Assembly: GCA_000381565.1 (NCBI GenBank)
Contig: KB906724.1
Location: forward strand, 3,467,663-3,531,662
Source: Oxalobacteraceae bacterium AB_14
Lineage (GTDB): Bacteria > Pseudomonadota > Gammaproteobacteria > Burkholderiales > Burkholderiaceae_D
Direction: 5' to 3'
DNA: 64,000 bases
Both the position numbers and the translations under genes were made by a program. Positions 19,899 through 28,466 of the stretch are shown one piece after another. Within the stretch, counting starts at the first letter, position 1; the number at the start of each line of letters is the position of its first letter. Below the pieces are notes generated by a model, which made no database searches, was not told where the DNA came from, and was given only the letters and a program-made list of their open reading frames with translations.

Positions 19899-19924
19899 CT
19901 CAGGTCTTGGAATAAAACCACACC

Positions 19925-20146
19925 ATGCTCGTGGCGGGTCAGCCAGCGGGCCAGGTTGTAGGCGAGGCGCTGGCCCAGCTGCCGCAGGCGTTTCGCGAGG
20001 TGCTGGTGTTGAAGGAGATGGACCATCTGTCGTACAAGCAGATCGCGCAAGTGACCGGAACGCCGATCGGCACCGTGATGTCGCGGCTGGCCCGTGCGCG
20101 CAAGCTGCTGTCGTATCTGAAGGACGGAGGGCGGGATGGAATCTAA
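19925..20146 (+). pseudogene. ECF sigma factor remnant (region 4 only)
   Basis: The 73-residue frame contains a clear sigma-70 region 4: LPQAFREVLVLKEMDHLSYK followed by QIAQVTGTPIGTVMSRLARARKLL, the helix-turn-helix that binds -35 elements. Region 2 and the linker are absent, so only the C-terminal third of an ECF sigma factor is left. It overlaps the following remnant in the ATG/TAA manner typical of sigma/anti-sigma pairs. It is unlikely to be functional. Confidence 0.8.
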
Positions 20147-20309
20147 GCACAGCCTCGAAATGCTGTCCGCATATCTGGTCGACGAACTGAGCGCGGCCGG
20201 CCCGCCGCAGGCAAGCACGCGCCAGGGCTTCCACCTGCTGCGCTGGGCGCAGGACGGCAGGCAGTATTCGGCCGCGTCGGACATGAATCCGCAGGACCTG
20301 GCTTTTGCA
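20136..20309 (+). pseudogene. Anti-sigma factor remnant with internal deletion
   Basis: The frame starts MESKHSLEMLSAYLVDEL, a typical anti-sigma zinc-finger-like N-terminus, then jumps to GFHLLRWAQDGRQYSAASDM, which resembles the C-terminal end of anti-sigma proteins. The membrane helix and most of the middle are missing. It directly follows the sigma remnant, so the pair decayed together. Bases 20310-20470 continue with short Cys-containing open stretches in two frames, which I cannot assign. Confidence 0.65.
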
Positions 20310-20524
20310 GCTGGGCCGAAGTATTCGAATTCGGCTGCGATTTCTGCGGCGACTGAGCCGACGATGCGCGCTGCTGCAGTTGGCGCTACAACACCACGCC
20401 ACCCGAGCTTGACGACAACTACCCCGGCAACTCGCCGTGCCGCGCACGCCGCAAGAAAACGGCGACGCCGAACAAGGCCAAATTGAACGATAATGTCGAC
20501 TCTGCATCTGATAGCATCAAAAAA

Positions 20525-21010
20525 ATGAGCACACTGACCATCATCGTCGCCATGGACGCCCAGCGCGGCATCGGCATCAACAACACCCTGCCGTGGAAGC
20601 TGCCGGAAGACCTGGCGCATTTCAAGCGCCTGACCACCGGCCACACCATCATCATGGGCCGTAAAACGTTTGATTCCATCGGCCGCCCGCTGCCCAACCG
20701 CCGCAACATCGTCATCACCCGCAATCCCGGCTGGCGCCACGACGGCGTGGAGGCGGTCGGCTCGGTCGAGGCGGCCCTGGCGCTGCTGGACGGCGCCGAC
20801 GGCTTCGTCATCGGCGGCGCCGAGATCTACCAGCAATCGCTGCAGCTGGCCGACCAGTTGATCATCACCGAGATCGCCCGCACCTATACGTGTGACGCCT
20901 TTTTCCCCGAACTGGACGCCAGCGTGTGGCGGGAAACCGCCCGCGAGAGGCAGGCGTCGGCGACGGCCGATTTGCAGTACGCTTTTGTTACACTGCGCCG
21001 CATGGCATAA
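20525..21010 (+). CDS. folA: Dihydrofolate reductase
   Basis: NADPH-dependent enzyme that regenerates tetrahydrofolate after thymidylate synthesis. The 161-residue protein has MDAQRGIGINNTLPWKLPED at the N-terminus, GRKTFDSIGRPLPNRRNIV with the cofactor-binding segment, and the VIGGAEIYQQ loop. It is the normal length. The ATG at 20525 places the conserved TIIVAMD at the expected point; an upstream ATG at 20483 would add 14 unlikely residues. It should pair functionally with thyA, now 7.4 kb upstream. Confidence 0.95.
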   Translation: MSTLTIIVAMDAQRGIGINNTLPWKLPEDLAHFKRLTTGHTIIMGRKTFDSIGRPLPNRRNIVITRNPGWRHDGVEAVGSVEAALALLDGADGFVIGGAEIYQQSLQLADQLIITEIARTYTCDAFFPELDASVWRETARERQASATADLQYAFVTLRRMA

Positions 21011-21047
21011 CTCTTAACTTCAACCTTCATCCAGGAATCAACAGCAC

Positions 21048-21668
21048 ATGTCAGGCCACGGTTTTCACGTACACGGACCGCACGATCACGCGGTCGAACA
21101 CGCTGCCCACGGCAGCGATGGCTTTTCGAACAATATTGCCGTCATGACGGCCATCCTGGCCACCGTCGGCGCCACCTTCGGCTACCTGGGCGGCGCCACG
21201 CAAAACGACGCGGCGCTGTTCAAGAACAACGCGGCCATCGACAAGACCCAGGCCGCCAACAGCTGGAACTACTACCAGGCCAAGTCCAGCAAGCAGAACC
21301 TGGCCGAGCTGGCGATGTCGCTGCCGGGCATCGATCCGAAAAAATACGAGGCCGACTTGGCCCGCTACAAGTCGGAGAAGGAAGACATCAAGAAGGAAGC
21401 CGAAAAGTGGGAGCAATCCTCTAAAGAGTGGAACCACAAATCGGACGAGGCCATGCACGAGCACCACCAGTGGGCGCTGGCCACCACCGCCGAGCAGATC
21501 GCCATCTCGCTGGCCGCCATCACCCTGCTGACCCGCAAGAAATGGATGATGGGCCTGGCCTACGGCGTGGCCGGCGTCGGCATCGCGCTGGGCGCGTTCG
21601 CCTGGTTCCATGTCGATCCGGTCGGCCAGATGCTGGCCAAACTGGGCGGCGGCGCGGCCGGCCACTAA
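21048..21668 (+). CDS. DUF4337 membrane protein
   Basis: Protein of 206 residues matching DUF4337. It has a His-rich start, a transmembrane segment around residues 30-50, a soluble charged coiled-coil-like stretch (residues 95-145, rich in Lys and Glu), and two more hydrophobic segments near the C-terminus ending in a Gly-rich tail. Function is unknown. It follows folA by 37 bases, close enough to share a transcript. Confidence 0.8.
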   Translation: MSGHGFHVHGPHDHAVEHAAHGSDGFSNNIAVMTAILATVGATFGYLGGATQNDAALFKNNAAIDKTQAANSWNYYQAKSSKQNLAELAMSLPGIDPKKYEADLARYKSEKEDIKKEAEKWEQSSKEWNHKSDEAMHEHHQWALATTAEQIAISLAAITLLTRKKWMMGLAYGVAGVGIALGAFAWFHVDPVGQMLAKLGGGAAGH

Positions 21669-21821
21669 GGGGATCAAGCCCGGTGTAATACCGTCGTCAT
21701 AGTATTGCGGCAATCTTGTCTGGATTTTTGCAATATTTTTTTCCCGCAGCGGCCGCATTTCTGCGAGAATCCCGTTCTTATTTTTTTTCTGCGGCTGCCC
21801 GGTAGGCGGTCGCGCCCTAGT

Positions 21822-21859
21822 CCGCCCCTCCACACAAGTCAGGGGCGGCTTGCTTTTTT
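21822..21859 (+). terminator. Hairpin plus T tract directly before decarboxylase RBS (attenuator-like)
   Basis: CCGCCCCT (21822-21829) pairs perfectly with AGGGGCGG (21841-21848) across an 11-base loop, followed by a T-rich run ending TTTTTT at 21854-21859. The ribosome-binding GGAG begins at 21860 and the ATG is at 21870. It can be a terminator for the folA/DUF4337 transcript or an attenuator in the decarboxylase leader. Confidence 0.6.
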
Positions 21860-21869
21860 GGAGACATGC

Positions 21870-24122
21870 ATGAAATTTCGTTTCCCCATCGTCATCATCG
21901 ACGAGGATTTCCGTTCCGAGAACACGTCCGGCCTGGGCATTCGCGCCCTGGCCGATGCAATGGAAAAAGAAGGCATGGAAGTGGTGGGCGTGACCAGCTA
22001 CGGCGACCTGTCCCAGTTCGCCCAGCAGCAGTCGCGCGCGTCGGCCTTCGTGCTGTCGATCGACGACGAGGAATTCGGCGCCGGCTCGGTCGAGGAAACC
22101 GACACCGCGCTGAAGTCGCTGCGCGCCTTCGTCGAGGAAATCCGCTACAAGAACGCCGACATCCCGATCTACCTGTACGGCGAAACCCGCACCTCGCGCC
22201 ACATCCCCAACGATATCCTGCGCGAGCTGCACGGCTTCATCCACATGTTCGAGGACACGCCGGAGTTCGTCGCGCGCCACATCATCCGCGAAGCCAAGTC
22301 CTACCTGGACGGCCTGTCGCCGCCGTTCTTCCGCGCGCTGGTGCACTACGCCAACGACGGTTCCTACTCGTGGCACTGCCCCGGCCACTCGGGCGGCGTG
22401 GCCTTCCTGAAGTCGCCGATCGGCCAGATGTTCCACCAGTTCTTCGGCGAGAACATGCTGCGCGCCGACGTCTGCAACGCCGTCGAAGAACTGGGCCAGC
22501 TGCTCGACCACACCGGTCCGGTGGCCGCCTCCGAGCGCAACGCCGCCCGCATCTTCAACGCCGACCACTGCTACTTCGTCACCAACGGCACCTCGACCTC
22601 GAACAAGATGGTCTGGCACTCGACGGTGGCGCCGGGCGACATCGTCGTGGTCGACCGCAACTGCCACAAGTCCATCCTGCACTCGATCATCATGTGCGGC
22701 GCGATCCCGGTGTTCCTGATGCCGACCCGCAACCACCTGGGCATCATCGGTCCGATCCCGCTGGAAGAGTTCACGATGGAGAGCATCCAACGCAAGATCG
22801 ACGCCAACCCGTTCGCGCGCGAAGCCAAGAACAAGAAACCGCGCATCCTGACCATCACCCAGTCGACCTACGACGGCGTGGTCTACAACGTGGAAACCCT
22901 GCGCGAAATGCTCGACGGCCAGATCGACACGCTGCACTTCGACGAAGCGTGGCTGCCGCACGCCACCTTCCACGACTTCTACAAGAACATGCACGCGATC
23001 GGCAAGGACCGCCCGCGCGCCAAGGAGTCGATGATCTTCTCGACCCAGTCCACCCACAAGCTGCTGGCCGGCCTGTCGCAGGCCTCGCAGGTGCTGGTGC
23101 GCGAATCGGAATCGGTCAAGCTGGACCGCGACGCCTTCAACGAGGCCTACCTGATGCACACCTCGACCTCGCCGCAGTACTCGATCATCGCCTCGTGCGA
23201 CGTCGCCGCGGCCATGATGGAAGCGCCGGGCGGCACCGCGCTGGTGGAGGAATCGATCCTCGAAGCGCTGGACTTCCGCCGCGCGATGAAGAAGATCGAC
23301 CAGGAATGGGGCAAGGACTGGTGGTTCCAGGTGTGGGGTCCGCAGGAGTTCAGCGAAGAAGGCATCGGCACCCAGGATGACTGGATCATCAAGGCCGAGG
23401 ACGACTGGCACGGCTTCGGCAAGCTGGCGCCGGGCTTCAACATGCTCGACCCGATCAAGGCCACCATCGTCAATCCGGGCCTGTCGCTGGACGGCAAGTT
23501 CGCCGAGACCGGCATCCCGGCGTCCATCGTCACCAAGTACCTGGCCGAGCACGGCGTGATCATCGAGAAGTGCGGCCTGTACTCGTTCTTCATCATGTTC
23601 ACCATCGGCATCACCAAGGGCCGCTGGAACACCCTGCTGACCGCCTTGCAGCAGTTCAAGGACGACTACGACAAGAACCAGCCGATGTGGCGCATCCTGC
23701 CGGAATTCGCGGCCGCCAACCCGACCTACGAAAAAATGGGCCTGCGCGACCTGTGCCAGCAGATCCACGATTTCTACAAGGCCTACGACGTCGCGCGCCT
23801 GACCACCGAGATGTACCTGTCGGACATGATCCCGGCCATGAAGCCGTCGGACGCCTTCGCCAAGATGGCGCACCGCGAAATCGAGCGGGTCGCCATCGAC
23901 GAGCTGGAAGGGCGCATCACGTCCATCCTGCTGACGCCTTACCCGCCGGGCATCCCGCTGCTGATCCCGGGCGAGCGCTTCAACAAGACCATCGTCGACT
24001 ACCTGCGCTTCGCACGCGACTTCAACGAGCGCTTCCCCGGCTTCGAGACCGACGTGCACGGCCTGGTCAAGCGCGAGGTCGATGGCAAGCGCGGCTATTT
24101 CGTGGACTGCGTCAAGCAATAA
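21870..24122 (+). CDS. Orn/Lys/Arg decarboxylase (fold-type I, long form)
   Basis: PLP decarboxylase of 750 residues, close to the 711-756 residues of SpeC, LdcC and AdiA. It has an N-terminal wing domain starting FPIVIIDEDF, a central PLP domain with VDRNCHKSILHS and the cofactor lysine in STQSTHKLLAGLS, and a C-terminal domain ending near GYFVDCVKQ. It makes a polyamine (agmatine, cadaverine or putrescine) with release of CO2. Which amino acid is used cannot be settled by eye; length favours an arginine decarboxylase-like enzyme. The start has GGAG just after the leader hairpin. Confidence 0.88.
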   Translation: MKFRFPIVIIDEDFRSENTSGLGIRALADAMEKEGMEVVGVTSYGDLSQFAQQQSRASAFVLSIDDEEFGAGSVEETDTALKSLRAFVEEIRYKNADIPIYLYGETRTSRHIPNDILRELHGFIHMFEDTPEFVARHIIREAKSYLDGLSPPFFRALVHYANDGSYSWHCPGHSGGVAFLKSPIGQMFHQFFGENMLRADVCNAVEELGQLLDHTGPVAASERNAARIFNADHCYFVTNGTSTSNKMVWHSTVAPGDIVVVDRNCHKSILHSIIMCGAIPVFLMPTRNHLGIIGPIPLEEFTMESIQRKIDANPFAREAKNKKPRILTITQSTYDGVVYNVETLREMLDGQIDTLHFDEAWLPHATFHDFYKNMHAIGKDRPRAKESMIFSTQSTHKLLAGLSQASQVLVRESESVKLDRDAFNEAYLMHTSTSPQYSIIASCDVAAAMMEAPGGTALVEESILEALDFRRAMKKIDQEWGKDWWFQVWGPQEFSEEGIGTQDDWIIKAEDDWHGFGKLAPGFNMLDPIKATIVNPGLSLDGKFAETGIPASIVTKYLAEHGVIIEKCGLYSFFIMFTIGITKGRWNTLLTALQQFKDDYDKNQPMWRILPEFAAANPTYEKMGLRDLCQQIHDFYKAYDVARLTTEMYLSDMIPAMKPSDAFAKMAHREIERVAIDELEGRITSILLTPYPPGIPLLIPGERFNKTIVDYLRFARDFNERFPGFETDVHGLVKREVDGKRGYFVDCVKQ

Positions 24123-24146
24123 GCGGCAACTGCGAACCACCACCCG

Positions 24147-24195
24147 CCGGAGCCGGACGCGATCCTGATCGCGTTCGGCTCCGGCTTTTTTTTTG
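24147..24195 (+). terminator. Strong intrinsic terminator after the decarboxylase
   Basis: A near-perfect 19-bp stem (24147-24165 with 24168-24186, a single G-T pair) is followed by nine T residues at 24187-24195. It lies 25 bases after the stop codon of the decarboxylase gene. This is a clear rho-independent terminator. Confidence 0.9.
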
Positions 24196-24370
24196 CCTGA
24201 AAATTCCGCATCGGGAGAAATTAACATTTCCACGGGAATATTGTTATTTTCACTGTCATAACTCCGCCCAAGATCATGCATTATCTGCCCAAGCTCGCTC
24301 TATTTTTGATTGTTGCCGCGCGGAATTGAAAATAGTTTCATCTTGAAAGTTGAGCGCTTTTACAATTGCC

Positions 24371-24390
24371 CTTTTTGGAATTCCAAAAGG
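24371..24390. promoter_or_regulatory. Near-perfect 20-bp palindrome over the DUF1800 leader
   Basis: CTTTTTGGAATTCCAAAAGG is almost its own reverse complement and ends seven bases before the ATG at 24398, covering the AAAAGG that would serve as ribosome-binding site. It could be an operator or a hairpin hiding the site. The remaining spacer 24196-24370 is AT-rich and shows no convincing promoter. Confidence 0.4.
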
Positions 24391-24397
24391 CAAAAGA

Positions 24398-26179
24398 ATG
24401 AAGTTCAACTCTCAGAGGCTGGCATCCGGGCTGGCATGTACCCTGGCCTTGGCGGCGTGCGGCGGCGGCGCACCCGGCAACGAGAACACGGATCGCACAT
24501 CCTCCGGCAACACCGCCAGCACCGGCATCAGCTCGGGAAACATCAGCCGTGGCGGGCCGAGCGCACCGCTGACGCCCGCCATGCCGATCAATTCCCCGCC
24601 GGACGGGTCCGGCGCCGTTCCGCTCACCGCCGCGCAGGCCTCGCATTTCCTGGCGCAAGCGACTTTCGGCCCCAACCTGGCCAGCATCACGGCACTGACC
24701 AACGGCAGCAGAGAGAACTGGATTATCGGCCAGTTCAAGAAGCCGCAAACGCTGCATCGCAGCTACGTGCAAGGCATCGCCGCAGTGCTGCCAAGCGGCA
24801 CCGGCGCGACGCAATATCAAGTCATTGAATCGTTCTGGAAGCAAGCCGCCGCCGGCGAGGACCAGTTGCGCCAGCGGGTGGCGTTCGCCCTGTCGCAGAT
24901 TTTTGTCGTTTCCATGGCCGATGAAAATCTGCCGGCACACCCGGCCGGCGTCGCCAGTTACTACGACATGCTGGGCCAATACGCCTTCGGCAACTTCCGC
25001 GATCTGCTTCAGGGGGTGGCGCTGCATCCGATGATGGGGCTCTACCTGAGCCATATACGCAATCAACCGGAAAATGGCACCCGCGTGCCCGACGAAAACT
25101 TCGCACGCGAAATCATGCAGCTGATGACCATCGGCCTGTACCAGCTCAATCCCGACGGTAGCCAGAAATTACATAACGGCAAACCGGTCGAAACCTATAC
25201 CCACGACGACGTAGCCGGGCTGGCCAAGGTATTCACCGGCTGGAGCTGGGCCGGCCCCGACCTGTCCCAGAAGCGCTTCTTCGGAAATCTGGTCGATCCG
25301 GCGCGCGACTGGACGCCGATGCAGAATTATCCGGCCTTCCATTCCAGCTCGGCCAAGAGTTTCCTGGGCACGCAGCTCAACGGCGGCGCTGGCGAAGCCG
25401 ATCTGAAGGCGGCCCTCGACACGCTGTTCCGGCACCCGAACGTCGGGCCATTCATCGGCCGTCAGCTGATCCAGCGCCTCGTCAGCAGCAACCCCAGCCC
25501 AGCTTATGTGGGCCGCGTCGCGGCGGCGTTTGCCAACAACGGCAACGGCGTGCGCGGCGACATGAAAGCCGTCATCCGCGCCGTACTGCTCGACCCGGAA
25601 GCGGACGCCACCGCCAGCGCGAAAAAACTGCGCGAACCGGTGCTGCGGCTGGCCAACTGGATGCGAGCCTTCAATGTCCAATCGGCGTCCGGCCGATTCC
25701 TGATGCCCATCACCGACGATCCACTCAACACGCTGGGACAGACGCCGCTGCGCTCGCCGTCGGTATTCAACTTCTTCCGCCCGTCCTACACGCCCCCGAA
25801 CACCTCGCTGTCGGCGCAGGGACTGGTGGCGCCGGAAATGCAAATCACCGGCGAGCCGTCCGTCACCGGCTACCTGAACTACATGCAGAGCGTCATTCCC
25901 AACGGCGCCGGCGTGGCCCACGACATCAAGGCCGACTACAGCGCCGAACTGGCGCTGGCAAGCCAGCCGGCGCTGCTGCTGGACCGGCTGAATCTGCTGT
26001 TGGTGAACGGCGCCATGTCGTCCACGTTGCGCAACCAGATCATCAGCGCGGTCAATGGCGTCAGCTTGCCGGTTGGCGCCGGCAGCAACACGGCACAGCT
26101 CGATATCGCCCGAAAAAACCGCGTCTACCTGGCGATCTACCTGACCATGGCATCCCCTGAATACCTGGCGCAACGTTAA
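24398..26179 (+). CDS. DUF1800 family lipoprotein
   Basis: Protein of 593 residues with a lipoprotein signal peptide whose lipobox is LAAC, so it is probably membrane-anchored on the outside of the inner membrane or on the outer membrane. The DUF1800 domain begins at SHFLAQATFGPN and runs to the C-terminus. DUF1800 is widespread and uncharacterised. The start is the ATG at 24398; a longer frame begins upstream but lacks a signal peptide. It precedes a DUF1501 gene by nine bases, the usual partner for this family. Confidence 0.82.
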   Translation: MKFNSQRLASGLACTLALAACGGGAPGNENTDRTSSGNTASTGISSGNISRGGPSAPLTPAMPINSPPDGSGAVPLTAAQASHFLAQATFGPNLASITALTNGSRENWIIGQFKKPQTLHRSYVQGIAAVLPSGTGATQYQVIESFWKQAAAGEDQLRQRVAFALSQIFVVSMADENLPAHPAGVASYYDMLGQYAFGNFRDLLQGVALHPMMGLYLSHIRNQPENGTRVPDENFAREIMQLMTIGLYQLNPDGSQKLHNGKPVETYTHDDVAGLAKVFTGWSWAGPDLSQKRFFGNLVDPARDWTPMQNYPAFHSSSAKSFLGTQLNGGAGEADLKAALDTLFRHPNVGPFIGRQLIQRLVSSNPSPAYVGRVAAAFANNGNGVRGDMKAVIRAVLLDPEADATASAKKLREPVLRLANWMRAFNVQSASGRFLMPITDDPLNTLGQTPLRSPSVFNFFRPSYTPPNTSLSAQGLVAPEMQITGEPSVTGYLNYMQSVIPNGAGVAHDIKADYSAELALASQPALLLDRLNLLLVNGAMSSTLRNQIISAVNGVSLPVGAGSNTAQLDIARKNRVYLAIYLTMASPEYLAQR

Positions 26180-26188
26180 GGAAACCTC

Positions 26189-27625
26189 ATGCATTTCGAC
26201 TCCCCATCCCGCCGCCGGTTTATCGGCAAGATGCTGACCCTGGCCGGCGGCAGCAGCGTGCCGTTCACCCTGAACCTGGCCGCCATGAGCAGCGCGGCGG
26301 CGGCCGGCGCGACCGACTACAAGGCCATCGTCTGCCTGTTCCTGGCCGGCGGCAACGACCATTTCAACACCGTGCTGGCCACTGACAGCACCTCGTGGAA
26401 GGAGTACCGGCGCATCCGTAGCACTTCCGACAGCGGCTCCATCGCCCTGCCCGCGGTTGGCGCGGTGGGCGGCGTGCTGCCCATCGTCCCGAGCGCGCCG
26501 CAAGCCGGCCGCAGCTTCGCGCTGCATCCTTCATTGCGCCCGTTGCAGCAGTTATTCGACGCCGGCCGCGTGGCCGTGCTGGCCAACGTCGGCACCCTGG
26601 TTCAGCCCATGACGCTGGCGCAATACAAGGCCGGCAGCGTGGCCGCCCCGCCGCGCCTGTTTTCACACAACGACCAGCAGGCCATGTGGCAGTCTTCACA
26701 GATTGAACAAGCCGCCGGCGCCGGCTGGGGTGGCCGGCTCGGCGATCTGATGGCCAGTTCCAACGGCAACGCCGCCTTTACCTGCATCTCCAACGCCGGC
26801 AACGCCCTGTTCCTCAGCGGACGTACGGTCCGCCAATATCAGCTCAGCGGCGCCACGGCCGCGCCGATCAACCACCTGAGCGGCGCCTTGTTTGGCACGC
26901 CGGCGTCCGCCAATCCATTGCGCCAGATTGTCGCCGGCGACTTCAGCGATCCATTCCAGAAGGAACACGCCGCCGTCACCGCGCGCGCGCTCAACTCCCA
27001 GGCAGCGCTCAGCGGCGCGATGCTCGGCGCCGGCGCGGCGGGGGTTCCCGATCCCCTGCCCTACATCAATCCGAACACCGGCATAGCGGCCGCCAATCCG
27101 CTGGCACTCCAGCTACAGACGGTCGCCCGCGTCATTGGTGGCCGCAACGCCTTAGGCATCAAGCGCCAGGTGTTCTACGTCAGCCTGGGCGGCTTTGACA
27201 GCCACGACTTCCAGCAGCGCAACCAGGCCGACCAACTGGCCAAAGTGGCGCATGCCATGGCCTACTTCGACGGCGCAATGGCTGCCCTGCAGGGCACCGA
27301 CATGCGCAAGCAGGTGACGCTGTTTACAGCCTCCGATTTCGGCCGCACCTTCACCAGCAATGGCGACGGCACCGACCACGGCTGGGGTTCGCACCATTTC
27401 ATCATGGGCGGCGCGGTCAAGGGCAAGAACATCTACGGCAGCATGCCGGTCACCGGCCTGGGCCATGATCTCGACGTCGGCTCCGGCTCGCTGCTGCCGA
27501 CCACCTCGGTCGACCAGTATGGCGCCACGCTGGCCAGCTGGTTCGGCCTGTCGGCCACGCAGATCGCCGATGTGTTTCCGAACATCGGCAACTTCAGCAC
27601 CCGCAACCTTGGCTTTATGGGATGA
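26189..27625 (+). CDS. DUF1501 family protein with twin-arginine signal
   Basis: Protein of 478 residues with a Tat-type signal (SRRRFIGKM, then a hydrophobic stretch), indicating export of a folded protein. The DUF1501 domain follows, with LFLAGGNDHFNTVL early and a GTDHGWGSHHF segment near the C-terminus. DUF1501 belongs to the sulfatase/phosphatase-like fold but has no assigned reaction here. The DUF1800 gene lies nine bases upstream, so the two are probably cotranscribed and may act together outside the membrane. Confidence 0.85.
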   Translation: MHFDSPSRRRFIGKMLTLAGGSSVPFTLNLAAMSSAAAAGATDYKAIVCLFLAGGNDHFNTVLATDSTSWKEYRRIRSTSDSGSIALPAVGAVGGVLPIVPSAPQAGRSFALHPSLRPLQQLFDAGRVAVLANVGTLVQPMTLAQYKAGSVAAPPRLFSHNDQQAMWQSSQIEQAAGAGWGGRLGDLMASSNGNAAFTCISNAGNALFLSGRTVRQYQLSGATAAPINHLSGALFGTPASANPLRQIVAGDFSDPFQKEHAAVTARALNSQAALSGAMLGAGAAGVPDPLPYINPNTGIAAANPLALQLQTVARVIGGRNALGIKRQVFYVSLGGFDSHDFQQRNQADQLAKVAHAMAYFDGAMAALQGTDMRKQVTLFTASDFGRTFTSNGDGTDHGWGSHHFIMGGAVKGKNIYGSMPVTGLGHDLDVGSGSLLPTTSVDQYGATLASWFGLSATQIADVFPNIGNFSTRNLGFMG

Positions 27626-27659
27626 TGCCGGATCTGCAACTCAGGCCCGCGCGCGCCCC

Positions 27660-28466
27660 ATGGACAAGCAACTGGTATTCATCTGTTTTCTGACGTTTGT
27701 GATCCACATCATCGGCACCCTCGCCTACTCGGTGAGGATAGCCGGGGTGCGCACCCGGCGCATCGCCGTGTCGCTGGCCTTGTTCAGCATCCTGGTGCTG
27801 GTGTCGCGCACCTCGAACTCCTTCCTCGGACCGTTTCTCGCCAAGCGCATCGAGCTGAACCTGGTCCAGCCGCTGGCGGCCGACCACGTGCTGTCCGACC
27901 TGCGCTGGCTGCTGCTGGCGGCCACGCTGGCGACGCTGGCCGGCGCGATCCTGATCCCGACGTTCCAGCGCGTGTTCTGCCGCGCGGTCGAGCATTTCCA
28001 GGTGCACCGCTCGGTGCCCAAGCTGCTGCTGCACGGCTTCTTCAAGGGTGGCCTGTCCTACGTTAAGGATGTGGCCGCCATGCCGTCCACCGACAATGTC
28101 CGGGGCCTGCGCGACAGCGGCAGCGTGTCGATGTCGGTCACCTTGCTCAACGTCGGCGCGGTGGCGCTGTGGACGGTCGGCGTGTTCGCCTCGCTGTACG
28201 CGGGCGTGCTCGATCCCCAGGTGCGGGTCACCTCCAGCACGCTGTCGTCCATCATCAACGGCGGCGCCACCGTGATGATGGCGGTGTTTATCGACCCGCA
28301 TATGTCGGGCATGACCGACGACGTGGTCGAGGGCCGCGTCAGCGATACGCAGTTCCGCCGCGCCGTGGTATGGCTGGTCGGCAGCCGCGTGGCCGGCACC
28401 CTGCTGGCGCAGGTGCTGCTGGTGCCCTCGGCCGCCCTGATCGTCTGGGTGGCCAAGGTGCTGTGA
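27660..28466 (+). CDS. amj: Lipid II flippase, Amj family
   Basis: Polytopic membrane protein of 268 residues, the same length as Bacillus Amj. Amj is an alternative to MurJ for flipping the cell-wall precursor lipid II across the inner membrane. The N-terminal pattern MDKQLVFICFLTFVIHIIGT and the internal SRTSNSFLGPFLAKRIE match the family. The ATG at 27660 lies 34 bases past the DUF1501 stop. The stop abuts the stop of the convergent gene. Confidence 0.85.
   Translation: MDKQLVFICFLTFVIHIIGTLAYSVRIAGVRTRRIAVSLALFSILVLVSRTSNSFLGPFLAKRIELNLVQPLAADHVLSDLRWLLLAATLATLAGAILIPTFQRVFCRAVEHFQVHRSVPKLLLHGFFKGGLSYVKDVAAMPSTDNVRGLRDSGSVSMSVTLLNVGAVALWTVGVFASLYAGVLDPQVRVTSSTLSSIINGGATVMMAVFIDPHMSGMTDDVVEGRVSDTQFRRAVVWLVGSRVAGTLLAQVLLVPSAALIVWVAKVL

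Noticed and set aside
21051..24281. 1076-residue minus-strand open frame opposite the decarboxylase
   Set aside because: It covers the decarboxylase and DUF4337 genes in the opposite strand, has no family motif and shows shadow-frame composition.
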